From NCBI RefSeq assembly GCF_018919265.1, contig NZ_JAHLQO010000005.1:1-64000 (forward strand): a DNA stretch of 64,000 nt. The letters run 5' to 3'. Within the stretch, counting starts at the first letter, position 1. Every line of letters starts with the position of its first letter. Position numbers and translations under genes: made by a program. Below the pieces are notes generated by a model. It did not search any database, was not told where the DNA came from, and worked only from the letters and a program-made list of their open reading frames with translations. Shown in pieces: positions 50,462-58,698 of this stretch. Source of the stretch: Peptoniphilus ovalis. Lineage in GTDB: Bacteria; Bacillota; Clostridia; Tissierellales; Peptoniphilaceae.

Positions 50462-50490
50462 ATATTACTCTAAAAAATTTCCTTTGTAAA
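50462..50490 (-). promoter_or_regulatory. pyr operon promoter
   Basis: Minus-strand TTTACA (50485-50490), 17-base spacer, TAATAT (50462-50467). The leader is only about 25-30 bases, so there is no room for a PyrR-type attenuator. Its -35 lies one base from the -35 of the divergent promoter. Confidence 0.72.
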
Positions 50491-50491
50491 G

Positions 50492-50519
50492 TCGACATTA
50501 AACTTTTTTCTGTTATACT
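50492..50519 (+). promoter_or_regulatory. Promoter of the guanylate-kinase-like gene
   Basis: Plus-strand TCGACA (50492-50497), 16-base spacer, TATACT (50514-50519) preceded by TGn. It is back to back with the pyr promoter. Confidence 0.68.
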
Positions 50520-50546
50520 TTAATAAATTAATTAAAAGGAGAAGAA

Positions 50547-51071
50547 ATGATTTATTTATTATTAGGACATTCTGGCTCAGGTAAAAGTACAATAGCAAGT
50601 GCTCTTTTATCTCGAGGCTTAAATAAAATTACAACTTATACAACAAGAGCACCAAGGACATCAGAAATAAATGGAATTGATTATAATTTTATAAGTCTTG
50701 ATGAATTTAAAAAAATGGAAGATTCTGGAGAATTTATTGGCACGACTAATTATGTGGGAAATTTTTATTCAACTCTTAAAAAAGATTTTGAAGAAAATTA
50801 TTATTCAAAGGACTGCGTAATTGTAGTTGATAAAGAAGGCGTAGTGGAAATAAAAAAAGAATTTCCAAAGGCAATTTGCATTTATCTTAGATGTTCAAAA
50901 GAAGTTTTAGAAGAAAGAATAAAAAAAAGAGATGACGATTATAATGACATTAAGAAAAGACTTTCAGTTTTAGAAGATTTAACTTCCTATGCTGATTATA
51001 TAGTCAACGCTGATAGAGACATTGATACAGTTTTTGAAGATGTTTTAGAAATTGTAAAAAATACTAAATAA
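50547..51071 (+). CDS. gmk: Guanylate-kinase-like P-loop kinase
   Basis: A 174-residue nucleoside monophosphate kinase-like protein. The P-loop GHSGSGKST is at 7-15. TTYTTRAPRTSEINGIDYNF matches the GMP-binding TTR-x-PR-x-GE-x-xG-x-DY motif, and the C-terminal RCSKEVLEERIKKR helix is the LID region. It is shorter than typical Gmk (about 205). It may be the GMP kinase or a divergent paralogue. It is the only gene between the pyr promoter and the FMN riboswitch, and no terminator separates it from the rib genes. Confidence 0.78.
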   Translation: MIYLLLGHSGSGKSTIASALLSRGLNKITTYTTRAPRTSEINGIDYNFISLDEFKKMEDSGEFIGTTNYVGNFYSTLKKDFEENYYSKDCVIVVDKEGVVEIKKEFPKAICIYLRCSKEVLEERIKKRDDDYNDIKKRLSVLEDLTSYADYIVNADRDIDTVFEDVLEIVKNTK

Positions 51072-51078
51072 TATAGTC

Positions 51079-51106
51079 TTGACAAATGTTTTCTTAGTGC
51101 TATCAT
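51079..51106 (+). promoter_or_regulatory. Upstream promoter of the rib operon (P1)
   Basis: Plus-strand perfect TTGACA (51079-51084), 16-base spacer, TATCAT (51101-51106), just after the guanylate-kinase-like gene. Confidence 0.6.
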
Positions 51107-51134
51107 TAATTTAGCAGCTGTATTAAATCTTTAG

Positions 51135-51162
51135 TTGACATTTATATAGCTGAAATTAAAAT
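51135..51162 (+). promoter_or_regulatory. Downstream promoter of the rib operon (P2)
   Basis: Plus-strand perfect TTGACA (51135-51140), 16-base spacer, TAAAAT (51157-51162). Transcription would begin almost exactly at the FMN aptamer. Confidence 0.7.
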
Positions 51163-51173
51163 TAATAATCATT

Positions 51174-51328
51174 CTTCAGGGCGGGGCGTAATTCCCCACC
51201 GGCGGTAAAGTCCGCGAGCGAAAGCCGAATTGGTGAAATTCCAATACCGACAGTATAGTCTGGATGAAAGAAGATTTATATTTATTATATTTGTATTTCA
51301 TGAGCCCTGTTTTTGGGGCTCTTTTTTT
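51174..51328 (+). ncRNA. FMN riboswitch (RFN element) with terminator
   Basis: The plus strand has all conserved RFN blocks: TTCAGGGCGGGGCG, CCCCACCGGCGGTAAAG, CCGCGAGCG and CCGACAGTATAGTCTGGATG, within 51174-51275. A terminator follows (GAGCCC at 51302-51307, GGGCTC at 51316-51321, seven T at 51322-51328). FMN binding stops transcription before ribD, giving feedback control of riboflavin synthesis. Confidence 0.97.
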
Positions 51329-51340
51329 GTAGGTGGTTTT

Positions 51341-52450
51341 ATGGAAATAAATTTTAACGACAGCTTTTATATGCAAAGGGCAATTGACCTTGCTAAGTGC
51401 GGCTTTGGTAAAACTAAGACCAATCCCCTTGTAGGCTGTGTAATTGTAAAAGACGATGAGATTATTGGAGAGGGTTATCACGAGGAATTTGGAAAAAACC
51501 ATGCCGAGGTCAATGCAATTGAAGATGCTAAATCTAAGGGACATTCCCTTGAAGGAGCAACATTATATGTAAACCTCGAGCCATGTGCTCACTATGGAAA
51601 GACTCCACCTTGTGCAAATAGAATTGTTGAAGAAAAAATTGCTCGAGTAGTAATTGGCACGACTGATCCCTTCAAGGAAGTTTCTGGCAGAGGAGTAGAA
51701 ATTCTTGAAGAAAATGGAATCGAAGTGGTAGAAGGTGTTCTTGAAGAGGAATGCCTTGAACTCAACGAAAGATTTTTTACTTATGTTAAGAAAAATAGAC
51801 CCTATGTAGTTTTAAAAGCTGGAATGACACTTGATGGAAAAATTGCTACATCAACTGGAGAATCTCAGTGGATTACATCAGATTATTCAAGAAAGTTTTC
51901 TCATGAATTAAGAGGTAAACTCGACGCAATTATGGTTGGAATTAACACAGTTTTAGCTGACAATCCAACGTTAAACGTTAGATATGGAGATTATCCTTAT
52001 AATCCAATTAGAATAATTTTAGATTCAAAACTAAGAATCCCAGAAAATTCTAATGTCTTAAGAAATGATTTGGATTCAATTGCAATTGTTGCAACTACAA
52101 AAAATTGTGGCAGAAACAACTATGAAAGATTAATAAATAAAAAAAATGTCGAGATACTAATTTGTGAAGAAAAAAATGGTCAAGTTGATTTAATTGACTT
52201 GATGAATAAATTAAAGGATTACGACATTTCTTCAATTTTACTTGAAGGTGGAGCAACTCTTAATGCTTCAATGATTAAGGAAAAACTTGTAGATAAATAT
52301 TATTTCTTTATAGCTCCAATGATTATTGGAAATGAAGGTCTTTCAGCAATTGGAGATTTAAATATTGAAAAATTAAAAGAGAGCATTCGCCTTAAAAATA
52401 TAAAAGTTGAGACAATGTTTGGAGATATTTTAGTAACTGGAGTTGATTAA
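51341..52450 (+). CDS. ribD: Riboflavin biosynthesis deaminase/reductase
   Basis: Bifunctional enzyme for the second and third steps of riboflavin synthesis. The start is the ATG at 51341 (369 residues); the open frame extends further upstream only through the riboswitch. The deaminase domain has zinc ligands H54, C82 and C91 with E56 (HAEVNAI, LEPCAHYGKTPPC). The reductase domain follows from about residue 150 (GMTLDGKIATSTGESQWI, LEGGATLNASM). AGGTGG ribosome site. Confidence 0.96.
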   Translation: MEINFNDSFYMQRAIDLAKCGFGKTKTNPLVGCVIVKDDEIIGEGYHEEFGKNHAEVNAIEDAKSKGHSLEGATLYVNLEPCAHYGKTPPCANRIVEEKIARVVIGTTDPFKEVSGRGVEILEENGIEVVEGVLEEECLELNERFFTYVKKNRPYVVLKAGMTLDGKIATSTGESQWITSDYSRKFSHELRGKLDAIMVGINTVLADNPTLNVRYGDYPYNPIRIILDSKLRIPENSNVLRNDLDSIAIVATTKNCGRNNYERLINKKNVEILICEEKNGQVDLIDLMNKLKDYDISSILLEGGATLNASMIKEKLVDKYYFFIAPMIIGNEGLSAIGDLNIEKLKESIRLKNIKVETMFGDILVTGVD

Positions 52451-52451
52451 T

Positions 52452-53087
52452 ATTTTTACAGGAATTATAGAAGAAATTGGAACTTTAAACTCCATAAAAA
52501 AAGAAAGTGATTTATACACTCTTGAAGTGAGCGCCAAAAAAGTCTTAGAAGGAACAAAATATGGCGATTCCATTGCAACAAATGGCGTTTGTCTAACAGT
52601 TACAGAAATGGGAGAAAATTTTTACAAAGCAGAAGTGATGCTTGAGACAATTAACTCCACAAATTTTAAAGATTTGAAAAAAGGTGCAAATTTAAATTTA
52701 GAAAGAGCACTCTCCCCTTCCAAAAGACTTGACGGACACATAGTCCAAGGTCATGTTGATGGAGTTGGAGAAATCACAAATATTATTAATAACAACAGAG
52801 AAGTTGTTTATAGAATAAATTTTAAAGGAGAAAATTCTAAATACATTGTAGAGAAAGGCTCCATTGCTCTTGATGGTATTAGCCTTACAGTTTCAAAAGT
52901 TGAAGGGGATAATTTTGAAGTTTCAATTATTCCTACAACAGTTAAGGAAACTACTCTATCAAGTAAGAAAGTTGGCGACAAGATAAATATTGAGACAGAT
53001 ATAATCGGAAGATATGTCTACAGTTTTTTAAATCTTGAAAATAAAAAAGAAATCACTATGGATTTCTTGAGAGAAAATGGTTTTTGA
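52452..53087 (+). CDS. ribE: Riboflavin synthase alpha chain (probable ATT start)
   Basis: Dismutates two lumazine molecules to riboflavin. Two lumazine-synthase-type barrels are visible, each starting with a FTGIIEEIG or HIVQGHVDG stretch, with [21 protein letters not shown]. No ATG fits the start. A TTG at 52443 touches the GGAG site. An ATT at 52452 lies 9 bases after GGAG and gives (M)FTGIIEE, the exact family N-terminus (211 residues). The end of ribD overlaps the TTG but not the ATT. Start uncertain, function clear. Confidence 0.9.
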   Translation: MFTGIIEEIGTLNSIKKESDLYTLEVSAKKVLEGTKYGDSIATNGVCLTVTEMGENFYKAEVMLETINSTNFKDLKKGANLNLERALSPSKRLDGHIVQGHVDGVGEITNIINNNREVVYRINFKGENSKYIVEKGSIALDGISLTVSKVEGDNFEVSIIPTTVKETTLSSKKVGDKINIETDIIGRYVYSFLNLENKKEITMDFLRENGF

Positions 53088-53098
53088 AAGGAGACAAA

Positions 53099-54316
53099 AT
53101 GAAAATAAATACTATAGAAGAAGTTGTAGAAGCTTTGAAAAATGGCGAAATGATAATTGTAACAGATGAGCCTGACAGAGAAAACGAAGGCGACTTTATT
53201 CAAGCTGCACAGTTTGTAACAGGTGAAAGCATAAATATAATGGCATCAATTGGTAAAGGTCTGATATGCATGCCAATGTCAAGAGAATACGCAATGAAGC
53301 TTGAATTTCCACAAATGGTAGCAGACAACACTGACAATCACGAAACTGCATTTACAGTTTCTGTTGACCATGTAGAAACTACTACTGGAATCTCAGCTTG
53401 GGAAAGAGCTTTAACAGCAAGAAAGATGACAGAAGATGACGCAAAACCTGAGGACTTTAGAAGACCAGGACATATGTTCCCACTAGTTGCTAAAAAAGAT
53501 GGCATCTTTGTAAGACGCGGACATACTGAAGCAACTGTTGATTTACTTAAAATTGCAGGACTTAAAGAAGTTGGACTATGCTGTGAAATTATGCAAGATG
53601 ATGGACATATGATGCGTGGTGAAGATTTATTTAAGCTTGCAGAAAAATTAAATATGAAGATTACTACAACTGAAGAACTTCTTCTCTATAGAAAAAGACA
53701 TGAAAAAATAGTAGAAAAAGTCGCAGAAGCAAAACTTCCTACTAAGTTTGGAGATTTTATGGCTCATGCATACATTGACACAGTTACTGGAGAACATCAC
53801 ATAGCCCTTGTCAAAGGAGAAATTGGAGATGGCATGGATGTGCTCACAAGAGTTCACTCAGAATGTTTAACTGGCGACTGCTTTGGATCAAGCAGATGCG
53901 ACTGCGGCAATCAACTTCATCTTGCTATGAAAAAAATTGATGAAGAAGGTCGTGGAATACTTCTCTACATGCGTCAAGAAGGTCGTGGAATTGGACTTGT
54001 AAATAAAATCAAAGCTTATGCATTACAAGATGAAGGAATGGACACTGTGGAAGCAAATTTAGCTCTAGGCTTTCCTGAAGATGCAAGAGACTATTCAACT
54101 GGTGCACAAATTTTACAAGACCTTGGAGTTAAAGAGCTTCGCCTTCTTACAAATAATCCAGACAAAGTTTATTCACTTCAAGAATTTGGAATGAAAATAA
54201 AAGAAAGAGTGCCAATTGAAATTCACTCAACTGAACATGATGAGTTCTATTTGAGAACTAAGGCTGAAAAAATGAATCACATGTTGTCAGAATTTAAAGA
54301 TAAAGTAACAAAATAA
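53099..54316 (+). CDS. ribBA: 3,4-dihydroxybutanone-4-phosphate synthase / GTP cyclohydrolase II
   Basis: Fusion of the two entry enzymes of riboflavin synthesis, 405 residues from the ATG behind AAAGGAG (an upstream TTG lies in that site). The N-terminal domain has [12 protein letters not shown] and RRPGHMFPL plus [11 protein letters not shown]. The C-terminal cyclohydrolase has the zinc cysteines in [17 protein letters not shown] and the catalytic RQEGRGIGL. It follows ribE by 11 bases. Confidence 0.96.
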   Translation: MKINTIEEVVEALKNGEMIIVTDEPDRENEGDFIQAAQFVTGESINIMASIGKGLICMPMSREYAMKLEFPQMVADNTDNHETAFTVSVDHVETTTGISAWERALTARKMTEDDAKPEDFRRPGHMFPLVAKKDGIFVRRGHTEATVDLLKIAGLKEVGLCCEIMQDDGHMMRGEDLFKLAEKLNMKITTTEELLLYRKRHEKIVEKVAEAKLPTKFGDFMAHAYIDTVTGEHHIALVKGEIGDGMDVLTRVHSECLTGDCFGSSRCDCGNQLHLAMKKIDEEGRGILLYMRQEGRGIGLVNKIKAYALQDEGMDTVEANLALGFPEDARDYSTGAQILQDLGVKELRLLTNNPDKVYSLQEFGMKIKERVPIEIHSTEHDEFYLRTKAEKMNHMLSEFKDKVTK

Positions 54317-54327
54317 TGGAGGATATA

Positions 54328-54795
54328 ATGAGAGTTTACAGTGCAAATTTAAAATCAGAAGGCAAAAAGTACGCCATTGTGTTGGCAAGATTTAACGAAT
54401 TCATAGTTTCAAAACTACTTGATGGAGCATTAGACGGACTTAAAAGACATGGAGTTCTAGACGATGAAATAGATGTTGTATGGGTTCCAGGATCTTTTGA
54501 AATCCCTATCGCAGCAAAATCTCTTGCCCTTACAAAAAAATATGACGCAGTTATTACTCTTGGTGCAGTAATAAGAGGAGCTACAACTCACTACGAACTT
54601 GTATCATCAGAAGTTGCAAAGGGCGTTGCACAATCTTCTCTTGAAACTGGAGTGCCAATAATCTTTGGAGTTATAACAACAGAAAATATTGAACAAGCAA
54701 TTGAAAGAGCTGGGTCTAAAGCCGGCAACAAGGGATTCGATGCAGCAACAACTGCAATTGAAATGGCAAACTTATTAGGTGAAATTCGTGAATAA
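54328..54795 (+). CDS. ribH: 6,7-dimethyl-8-ribityllumazine synthase
   Basis: Condenses the two riboflavin precursors. It has 155 residues from [12 protein letters not shown]; the ATG 12 bases earlier is inside the GGAGG ribosome site. Motifs [35 protein letters not shown] and [16 protein letters not shown] are the family hallmarks, including the catalytic histidine. It is followed by a HAD gene that overlaps it by 8 bases. Confidence 0.96.
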   Translation: MRVYSANLKSEGKKYAIVLARFNEFIVSKLLDGALDGLKRHGVLDDEIDVVWVPGSFEIPIAAKSLALTKKYDAVITLGAVIRGATTHYELVSSEVAKGVAQSSLETGVPIIFGVITTENIEQAIERAGSKAGNKGFDAATTAIEMANLLGEIRE

Positions 54796-55435
54796 GATAA
54801 AAAGTATAGTCTTCGATTTTGATGGCACCCTTCACGACACAATGAAAATTTACCAGCCAGCTTTTGCATCAGGAGTAGAGTTGTTGCAAGAAAAAGGCTT
54901 TGCAAAAGACTTCTCTCCCACTGCCTCAAATATTAAAAAATTCCTTGGAGAAAAACCAGACTTTGCCTACAACCAAATAGCAAAAGATGCTCCAAGAGAA
55001 CTTATTGAAAAGGCAATGCATAAAGTTGGAACTGGTATGGAAGATTATATGGATACTGTCGGCAAGCTCTACCCTGGAACTATTGAAGTGCTTGAAAAAT
55101 TATATAAAGATTATGATTTATATATTCTTTCAAACTGTAGGATTAGATATTTAGAAAAGGCACTTGATGCTTATAATATAAGAAAATATTTTAAAGATTA
55201 TTACACTGGAGAGGCCTTTAAATATATTCCAAAAGAAGATATCTTGCGAAGCGAGAGAAAACATATGAAAGAAGGAATAATTTTTGTAGGCGACAGATAC
55301 CATGACATTATGGCAGCAGTAGATAATGAAATTCCTTCAGTCTTTGCAAGATATGGCTTTGGTGAAGAGGATGAAGGAAAAGAAGCAGATTATAAAATAG
55401 ATGATATAATTGAGCTCGTTGAGATTTTAAAATAA
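54788..55435 (+). CDS. HAD-family phosphatase of the rib operon
   Basis: A haloacid-dehalogenase-fold hydrolase, about 215 residues from the GTG at 54788, which lies 5 bases after AGGTGA and overlaps ribH. Motif I is DFDGTLHDT, motif II is ILSNCR, and motif III/IV is [12 protein letters not shown]. The cap is helical (subclass I). Riboflavin synthesis needs a phosphatase for the ribitylaminouracil phosphate, and in other bacteria HAD proteins supply it. The overlap with ribH makes this the natural candidate; that is inference. Confidence 0.85.
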   Translation: MNKIKSIVFDFDGTLHDTMKIYQPAFASGVELLQEKGFAKDFSPTASNIKKFLGEKPDFAYNQIAKDAPRELIEKAMHKVGTGMEDYMDTVGKLYPGTIEVLEKLYKDYDLYILSNCRIRYLEKALDAYNIRKYFKDYYTGEAFKYIPKEDILRSERKHMKEGIIFVGDRYHDIMAAVDNEIPSVFARYGFGEEDEGKEADYKIDDIIELVEILK

Positions 55436-55490
55436 TTAATATAGTTTTGAAATTAATAAGTTAAAAAAGAGATTAGCATATAATTTCTCT

Positions 55491-55512
55491 GGTCCAACTT
55501 TTGTAGTCAGTC
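55491..55512 (+). mobile_element. Possible IS3-type terminal-repeat remnant
   Basis: GGTCCAACTTTTG followed by GTCAGTC resembles the outward end of IS150-group (IS3 family) elements, which end in GTCCAAC...GGG...CAGT-like sequence. No transposase is present. The 305-base gap 55436-55739 also holds an AT-rich 11-bp dyad (taaaaatattt around 55560-55590) and the terminator listed next. Otherwise nothing recognisable. Confidence 0.3.
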
Positions 55513-55675
55513 AAAAATGGAAAGCCCGTAAAGTTTATTTTTGTCTTAAATCTGAATCTTTAAAAATATTTCTACTATTAAAATATTTTTACGGCTGCTT
55601 ATTAGTCTTATAATCAGTTTATACTATTAACAGAAAATCTTATATTATAAAAATATTCTTAAATAAAAAACTACA

Positions 55676-55712
55676 TTAGAGCAGTCACCAAATCCTTTGG
55701 TGACTGCTCTAA
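55676..55712 (-). terminator. 17-bp perfect inverted repeat, probable terminator of the repeat-domain gene
   Basis: Arms 55676-55692 and 55696-55712 are exact complements (ttagagcagtcaccaaa and its reverse) with a 3-base loop. On the minus strand a U-run begins about 5 bases after the stem. It lies 28 bases after the stop of the minus-strand gene and may also stop the rib transcript. Confidence 0.65.
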
Positions 55713-55739
55713 TTAAAATACTACTCTAATAATGTGGTA

Positions 55740-57464
55740 TTATCTGTTAGCGAAGTATAAAAGTTTAAATCTGTAAACATCATTTCCTTCACTAATTTCT
55801 ATTATATCTCCAGGCTTGGACTTTCCCACTTGAAGAGATAATAAAGTGTTATTAGTTATAAATCCTTTTGATAAATCAACTTTACTTCTATTTACTATCT
55901 TAAAAAAACTTATCTCTTCAGTATCAATATTAATCATTTTAAATATAGTTCCTAAATTTAATTGCTTCTTTGAAATAAGATTTTCACTTGTTAAATACTT
56001 TTCATCATAATCTAAAACTTCACAATAAACTATTTTTCCCAAAAATTTTTTATAAAACTTTAATTTTTCTCCAACATTAGAATTAGCCACTTCAATAGCT
56101 AAGAAATGGTTTGGTGATAATAAATTATATTTAACATTCTCTTCACTTTTATCAACTATTTTATAATTAAGTTTTTTCTTTAAAGATAAATCAACTATTG
56201 AAAAAGTTGCTCCAACTAAAAATCTTTTATTCATTAAGTCCTTTAAATAATTACTTAAAAAGCAATTTTTGTTATCACGATATTGATTTTCTAGTATATA
56301 ATTACTATCTAATAAATTATTTTCATTATCATTAGAATAACTTTTATTAATATTATCTTCATCTATATTATTTACTTTATTTCTTTTCTTATACCTAGAT
56401 TCTATCTTAGAATTAGTATAGTTCTCTTTTTTGCCTTTATATATTATTTTATATATTTTAGGAAACAAACTAGTCGAAACTTTTATTTCAGAGTTTATAC
56501 CTGATTTTTCAACAAGTTTAACTAATTCTGAATTTAAACCTAGAAAATAAATTTGCTCATTTTCTCTTTCATCACTTACTATTTCAAAACTATGCTCTTC
56601 ATTTCTATTAATATCATTAAGAATAATAATATCTCCGATGTTTAAGTTTTCATCAATATAATCTTTTTCATTAAATATAGTGATTAAATCTTTTTTAGAT
56701 AGAGAATTTCTTCTATTTATTTCTATAACTTCATATTTTCCATTTTCATTAATCTCGATAATTTTATTCTTTTTTGAATTTGCAACTTTAGTAGCTAAGA
56801 GTGAATCACTAGAAATTTTATTATTTAAAATATTTTCGTCAGATTCTTCGACTATTTCAAAGTTTAATATTTCATTATTATATAAATTTTTAAGAATAAA
56901 GTTTGAGCCTAAACCAAGTGATTTCTTGTTTTTATTTTCTTGTGAGATGTTATTGGTTTTATTTTTACTTTTCTCCTTGTTTTTATTACTAACATTATTC
57001 AGTTTTTTCTTCTTTTTCTTTTTCTGTTTATTTTTATTAGAACTTTGATTTTTAAAACTTTCACCAGATTGACTAAAAAATTTAAATGTTTTACTTTTTT
57101 TATTTGGCGTTGTATCTATATATTCTATGTAAAGAATTTTATAATAAATTTTCTTTTTATTTTCATAAATTCCTATTAAATCTCCTGTTACTTTTTTTGA
57201 TAATTCAACAGCTATAGGATTATTTGGGTTTAAATTATAAATATTATCTTCTTCTGATTTTTTAACTATAGTTATTACTATTCTTTCTTTTCCTCTTAAT
57301 TTTTCAAGCAAATAAGCTGTCCCTACTTTGCATCTTCTTTCATAATCTTGAATTAAATAACTTTTCTTATCCATAATGTCCTGATCAATATAATCATCTA
57401 TATAATGCTCAACTTTAGAATAATCCATATTAGAATTAGCCTTAGGTAAATACTTTATACTCAT
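55740..57464 (-). CDS. Protein with five tandem GreA/GreB C-terminal-like domains
   Basis: Not a known architecture to me. About 574 residues, AT-rich, no signal peptide or membrane segment. Five units of 65-70 residues repeat: about 46-115 (VGTAYLLEKL), 183-250 (LGSNFILKNL), 274-343 (IGDIIILNDI), 416-485 (VGATFSIVDL), 502-570 (LGTIFKMINI). Each runs V/LG-x-x-F, then F-x-IV-x-x-S-E-E, NLLSPNHPLA-like, and VGD-x-I-x-I. This matches the C-terminal FKBP-like domain of GreA/GreB/Rnk, e.g. the NLISVNSPIA region. A lysine-rich linker (KQKKKKKKK) follows unit 1. The GreA coiled coil is missing. RNA-polymerase binding is possible. Confidence 0.7.
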   Translation of the reverse strand: MSIKYLPKANSNMDYSKVEHYIDDYIDQDIMDKKSYLIQDYERRCKVGTAYLLEKLRGKERIVITIVKKSEEDNIYNLNPNNPIAVELSKKVTGDLIGIYENKKKIYYKILYIEYIDTTPNKKSKTFKFFSQSGESFKNQSSNKNKQKKKKKKKLNNVSNKNKEKSKNKTNNISQENKNKKSLGLGSNFILKNLYNNEILNFEIVEESDENILNNKISSDSLLATKVANSKKNKIIEINENGKYEVIEINRRNSLSKKDLITIFNEKDYIDENLNIGDIIILNDINRNEEHSFEIVSDERENEQIYFLGLNSELVKLVEKSGINSEIKVSTSLFPKIYKIIYKGKKENYTNSKIESRYKKRNKVNNIDEDNINKSYSNDNENNLLDSNYILENQYRDNKNCFLSNYLKDLMNKRFLVGATFSIVDLSLKKKLNYKIVDKSEENVKYNLLSPNHFLAIEVANSNVGEKLKFYKKFLGKIVYCEVLDYDEKYLTSENLISKKQLNLGTIFKMINIDTEEISFFKIVNRSKVDLSKGFITNNTLLSLQVGKSKPGDIIEISEGNDVYRFKLLYFANR

Positions 57465-57493
57465 TGTTTTCTCCCACTAGTTATGATAATGAT

Positions 57494-57522
57494 AGTATAC
57501 CTCAAAAACAAGATTTGAACAA
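57494..57522 (-). promoter_or_regulatory. Promoter of the GreA-like repeat gene
   Basis: Minus-strand TTGTTC (57517-57522), 17-base spacer, TATACT (57494-57499), about 30 bases before the start codon, which has a GGGAG ribosome site. Confidence 0.6.
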
Positions 57523-57528
57523 TTAAAA

Positions 57529-57645
57529 AAGCTGACCCCTGTTCAATACAGAAATCAACTTTTATGAGCATAGTTTTTTATTTTGTCCTTGAAATTGGGT
57601 CCAGTTTATAATGTACAAATCTCTTTGTTCCAACTTTTTTTAGGT
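57529..57645. mobile_element. Possible decayed insertion-sequence ends
   Basis: Between the repeat-domain gene and the next gene lie a CTGACCCC start (57532-57539), a GGGTCCAG block (57596-57603) that nearly mirrors it, and GTTCCAACTTTTTTTAG (57627-57643). The last resembles the GGTCCAACTTTTGTAG found on the other side of the gene. Together they suggest old IS ends around this gene. No open frame is present. Confidence 0.3.
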
Positions 57646-57666
57646 TAATTTATATGAAATCTAATT

Positions 57667-58161
57667 TTATTTCTTATTTTGATGTGCTATTCTTGCCGAT
57701 GCTGCAGCTGCAATTGCTGCCACTATATCATCTGCAAAAGTTGTAACTCTAACTACTCTTTTCTTTTCGTCTAGTTCTTTAATTACACCAATTTTCTTTT
57801 TATCGAGATAACCAAAATTTGTAAGGCCAATTGTACCATACATATTTACAATACCAAGAGTTAATATTTCATCGACACCATAGAGCCCCTCGTCGTCTGA
57901 TATTATTGATTGAATTGGCTCAGGTAATAGTCCTTGGTTTGCCATGTCATCAAGTGCAAGTCCAGTTAATATAACATGAATTGATTCTCTTTTTCTAATA
58001 ACTGACTGAACGCTATCTAAACATCTTTCAATGCTTAAGTTTTTAATATAATCAGCTTGAAGTTCCTGTACAAGTTCAGCAATATCTACAAGCTCAACTC
58101 CAAAATCCTTTAATCTTTTAACGGCTATTTCATAAAGCTCTTCGCTATCGTATTTATACAT
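57667..58161 (-). CDS. PgpA-family protein (YutG-like)
   Basis: A 164-residue protein like Bacillus YutG, related to phosphatidylglycerophosphatase A. It has the helical N-terminus (MYKYDSEELYEIAVKRL), the central VILTGLALDDMANQG block, and the acidic DDEGLYGVDE plus FADDIVAAIAAAASARI segments that form the likely metal site. PgpA removes phosphate from phosphatidylglycerophosphate. The Gram-positive members lack membrane helices and their substrate is less certain. It lies one base after an unknown membrane gene. Confidence 0.75.
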   Translation of the reverse strand: MYKYDSEELYEIAVKRLKDFGVELVDIAELVQELQADYIKNLSIERCLDSVQSVIRKRESIHVILTGLALDDMANQGLLPEPIQSIISDDEGLYGVDEILTLGIVNMYGTIGLTNFGYLDKKKIGVIKELDEKKRVVRVTTFADDIVAAIAAAASARIAHQNKK

Positions 58162-58689
58162 TTATCTTCTCCTATTATTTATTCTGTTTCTCATATTTCT
58201 ATTTCTTACATTTCTTTCTCTTGCAATTAGTTTGTTTCTAGAAATTTTAATGCTAATTCCATAAATTATTCCAGGGATAAGAGTTGCAACAAGAAGTGTA
58301 AAAGCATTGTAGTTAATCCCCAAAACTTTTATAGAATAAACTTGTGGCATTAAAAATAATTCCATTGGAAATTTCCAGAAGCTTCCACCTACAGGTCTTT
58401 CAAAAATATCCATTCCAAGACCTAGAAAGCCAATCCCAAAAAGTATTATTCCTATTAAAACTATAATATTTCCTGCAAAAAAGTCCAAAGCTCTTGCAGA
58501 CTTTTTAGACAGTAGTTTTCCAAAATTATAATATAAAATTAAAATCACTGCTATTACAATAATCTTAAATATTATATTCCCATACATTAAATTTCTAACG
58601 CTCTCGTTAAGATTAACGAGAAAAGCAAGGGCAAATATAATTAATGAAATTAAGATGTGAAATATTAAACCCCTTGTGTTATTTCTCAT
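58162..58689 (-). CDS. Unknown membrane protein with basic tail
   Basis: Not recognised. A 175-residue protein with four to five membrane segments (about 10-25, 35-55, 65-90, 125-145) and a strongly basic, asparagine/arginine-rich tail (RNRNMRNRINNRRR) on the likely cytosolic side. It lies between apbE (9 bases) and the PgpA-like gene (0 bases), so the three probably form one operon. No motif gives a function. Confidence 0.68.
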   Translation of the reverse strand: MRNNTRGLIFHILISLIIFALAFLVNLNESVRNLMYGNIIFKIIVIAVILILYYNFGKLLSKKSARALDFFAGNIIVLIGIILFGIGFLGLGMDIFERPVGGSFWKFPMELFLMPQVYSIKVLGINYNAFTLLVATLIPGIIYGISIKISRNKLIARERNVRNRNMRNRINNRRR

Positions 58690-58698
58690 AATTTTCCT

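Noticed and set aside
50429-50546. A PyrR attenuator before pyrB
   Set aside because: The leader is only about 25-30 bases, and there is no anti-antiterminator or terminator.
51230-51340. Upstream extension of ribD by 37 codons
   Set aside because: These codons are the riboswitch 3' half and its terminator; a good ribosome site precedes the ATG at 51341.
51176-51544. A 122-codon minus-strand frame across the FMN riboswitch and ribD start
   Set aside because: It lies antisense to a perfect RFN aptamer and to conserved ribD codons, and has no ribosome site or family resemblance.
55560-55595. The AT-rich 11-bp dyad as a terminator for the rib operon
   Set aside because: The stem is nearly all A and U, and no U-run follows it on the plus strand.
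56680-57048. A 122-codon plus-strand frame rich in F and L
   Set aside because: It is the complement of the lysine/asparagine-rich coding strand of the GreA-repeat gene; AT-rich lysine codons read as phenylalanine and leucine.
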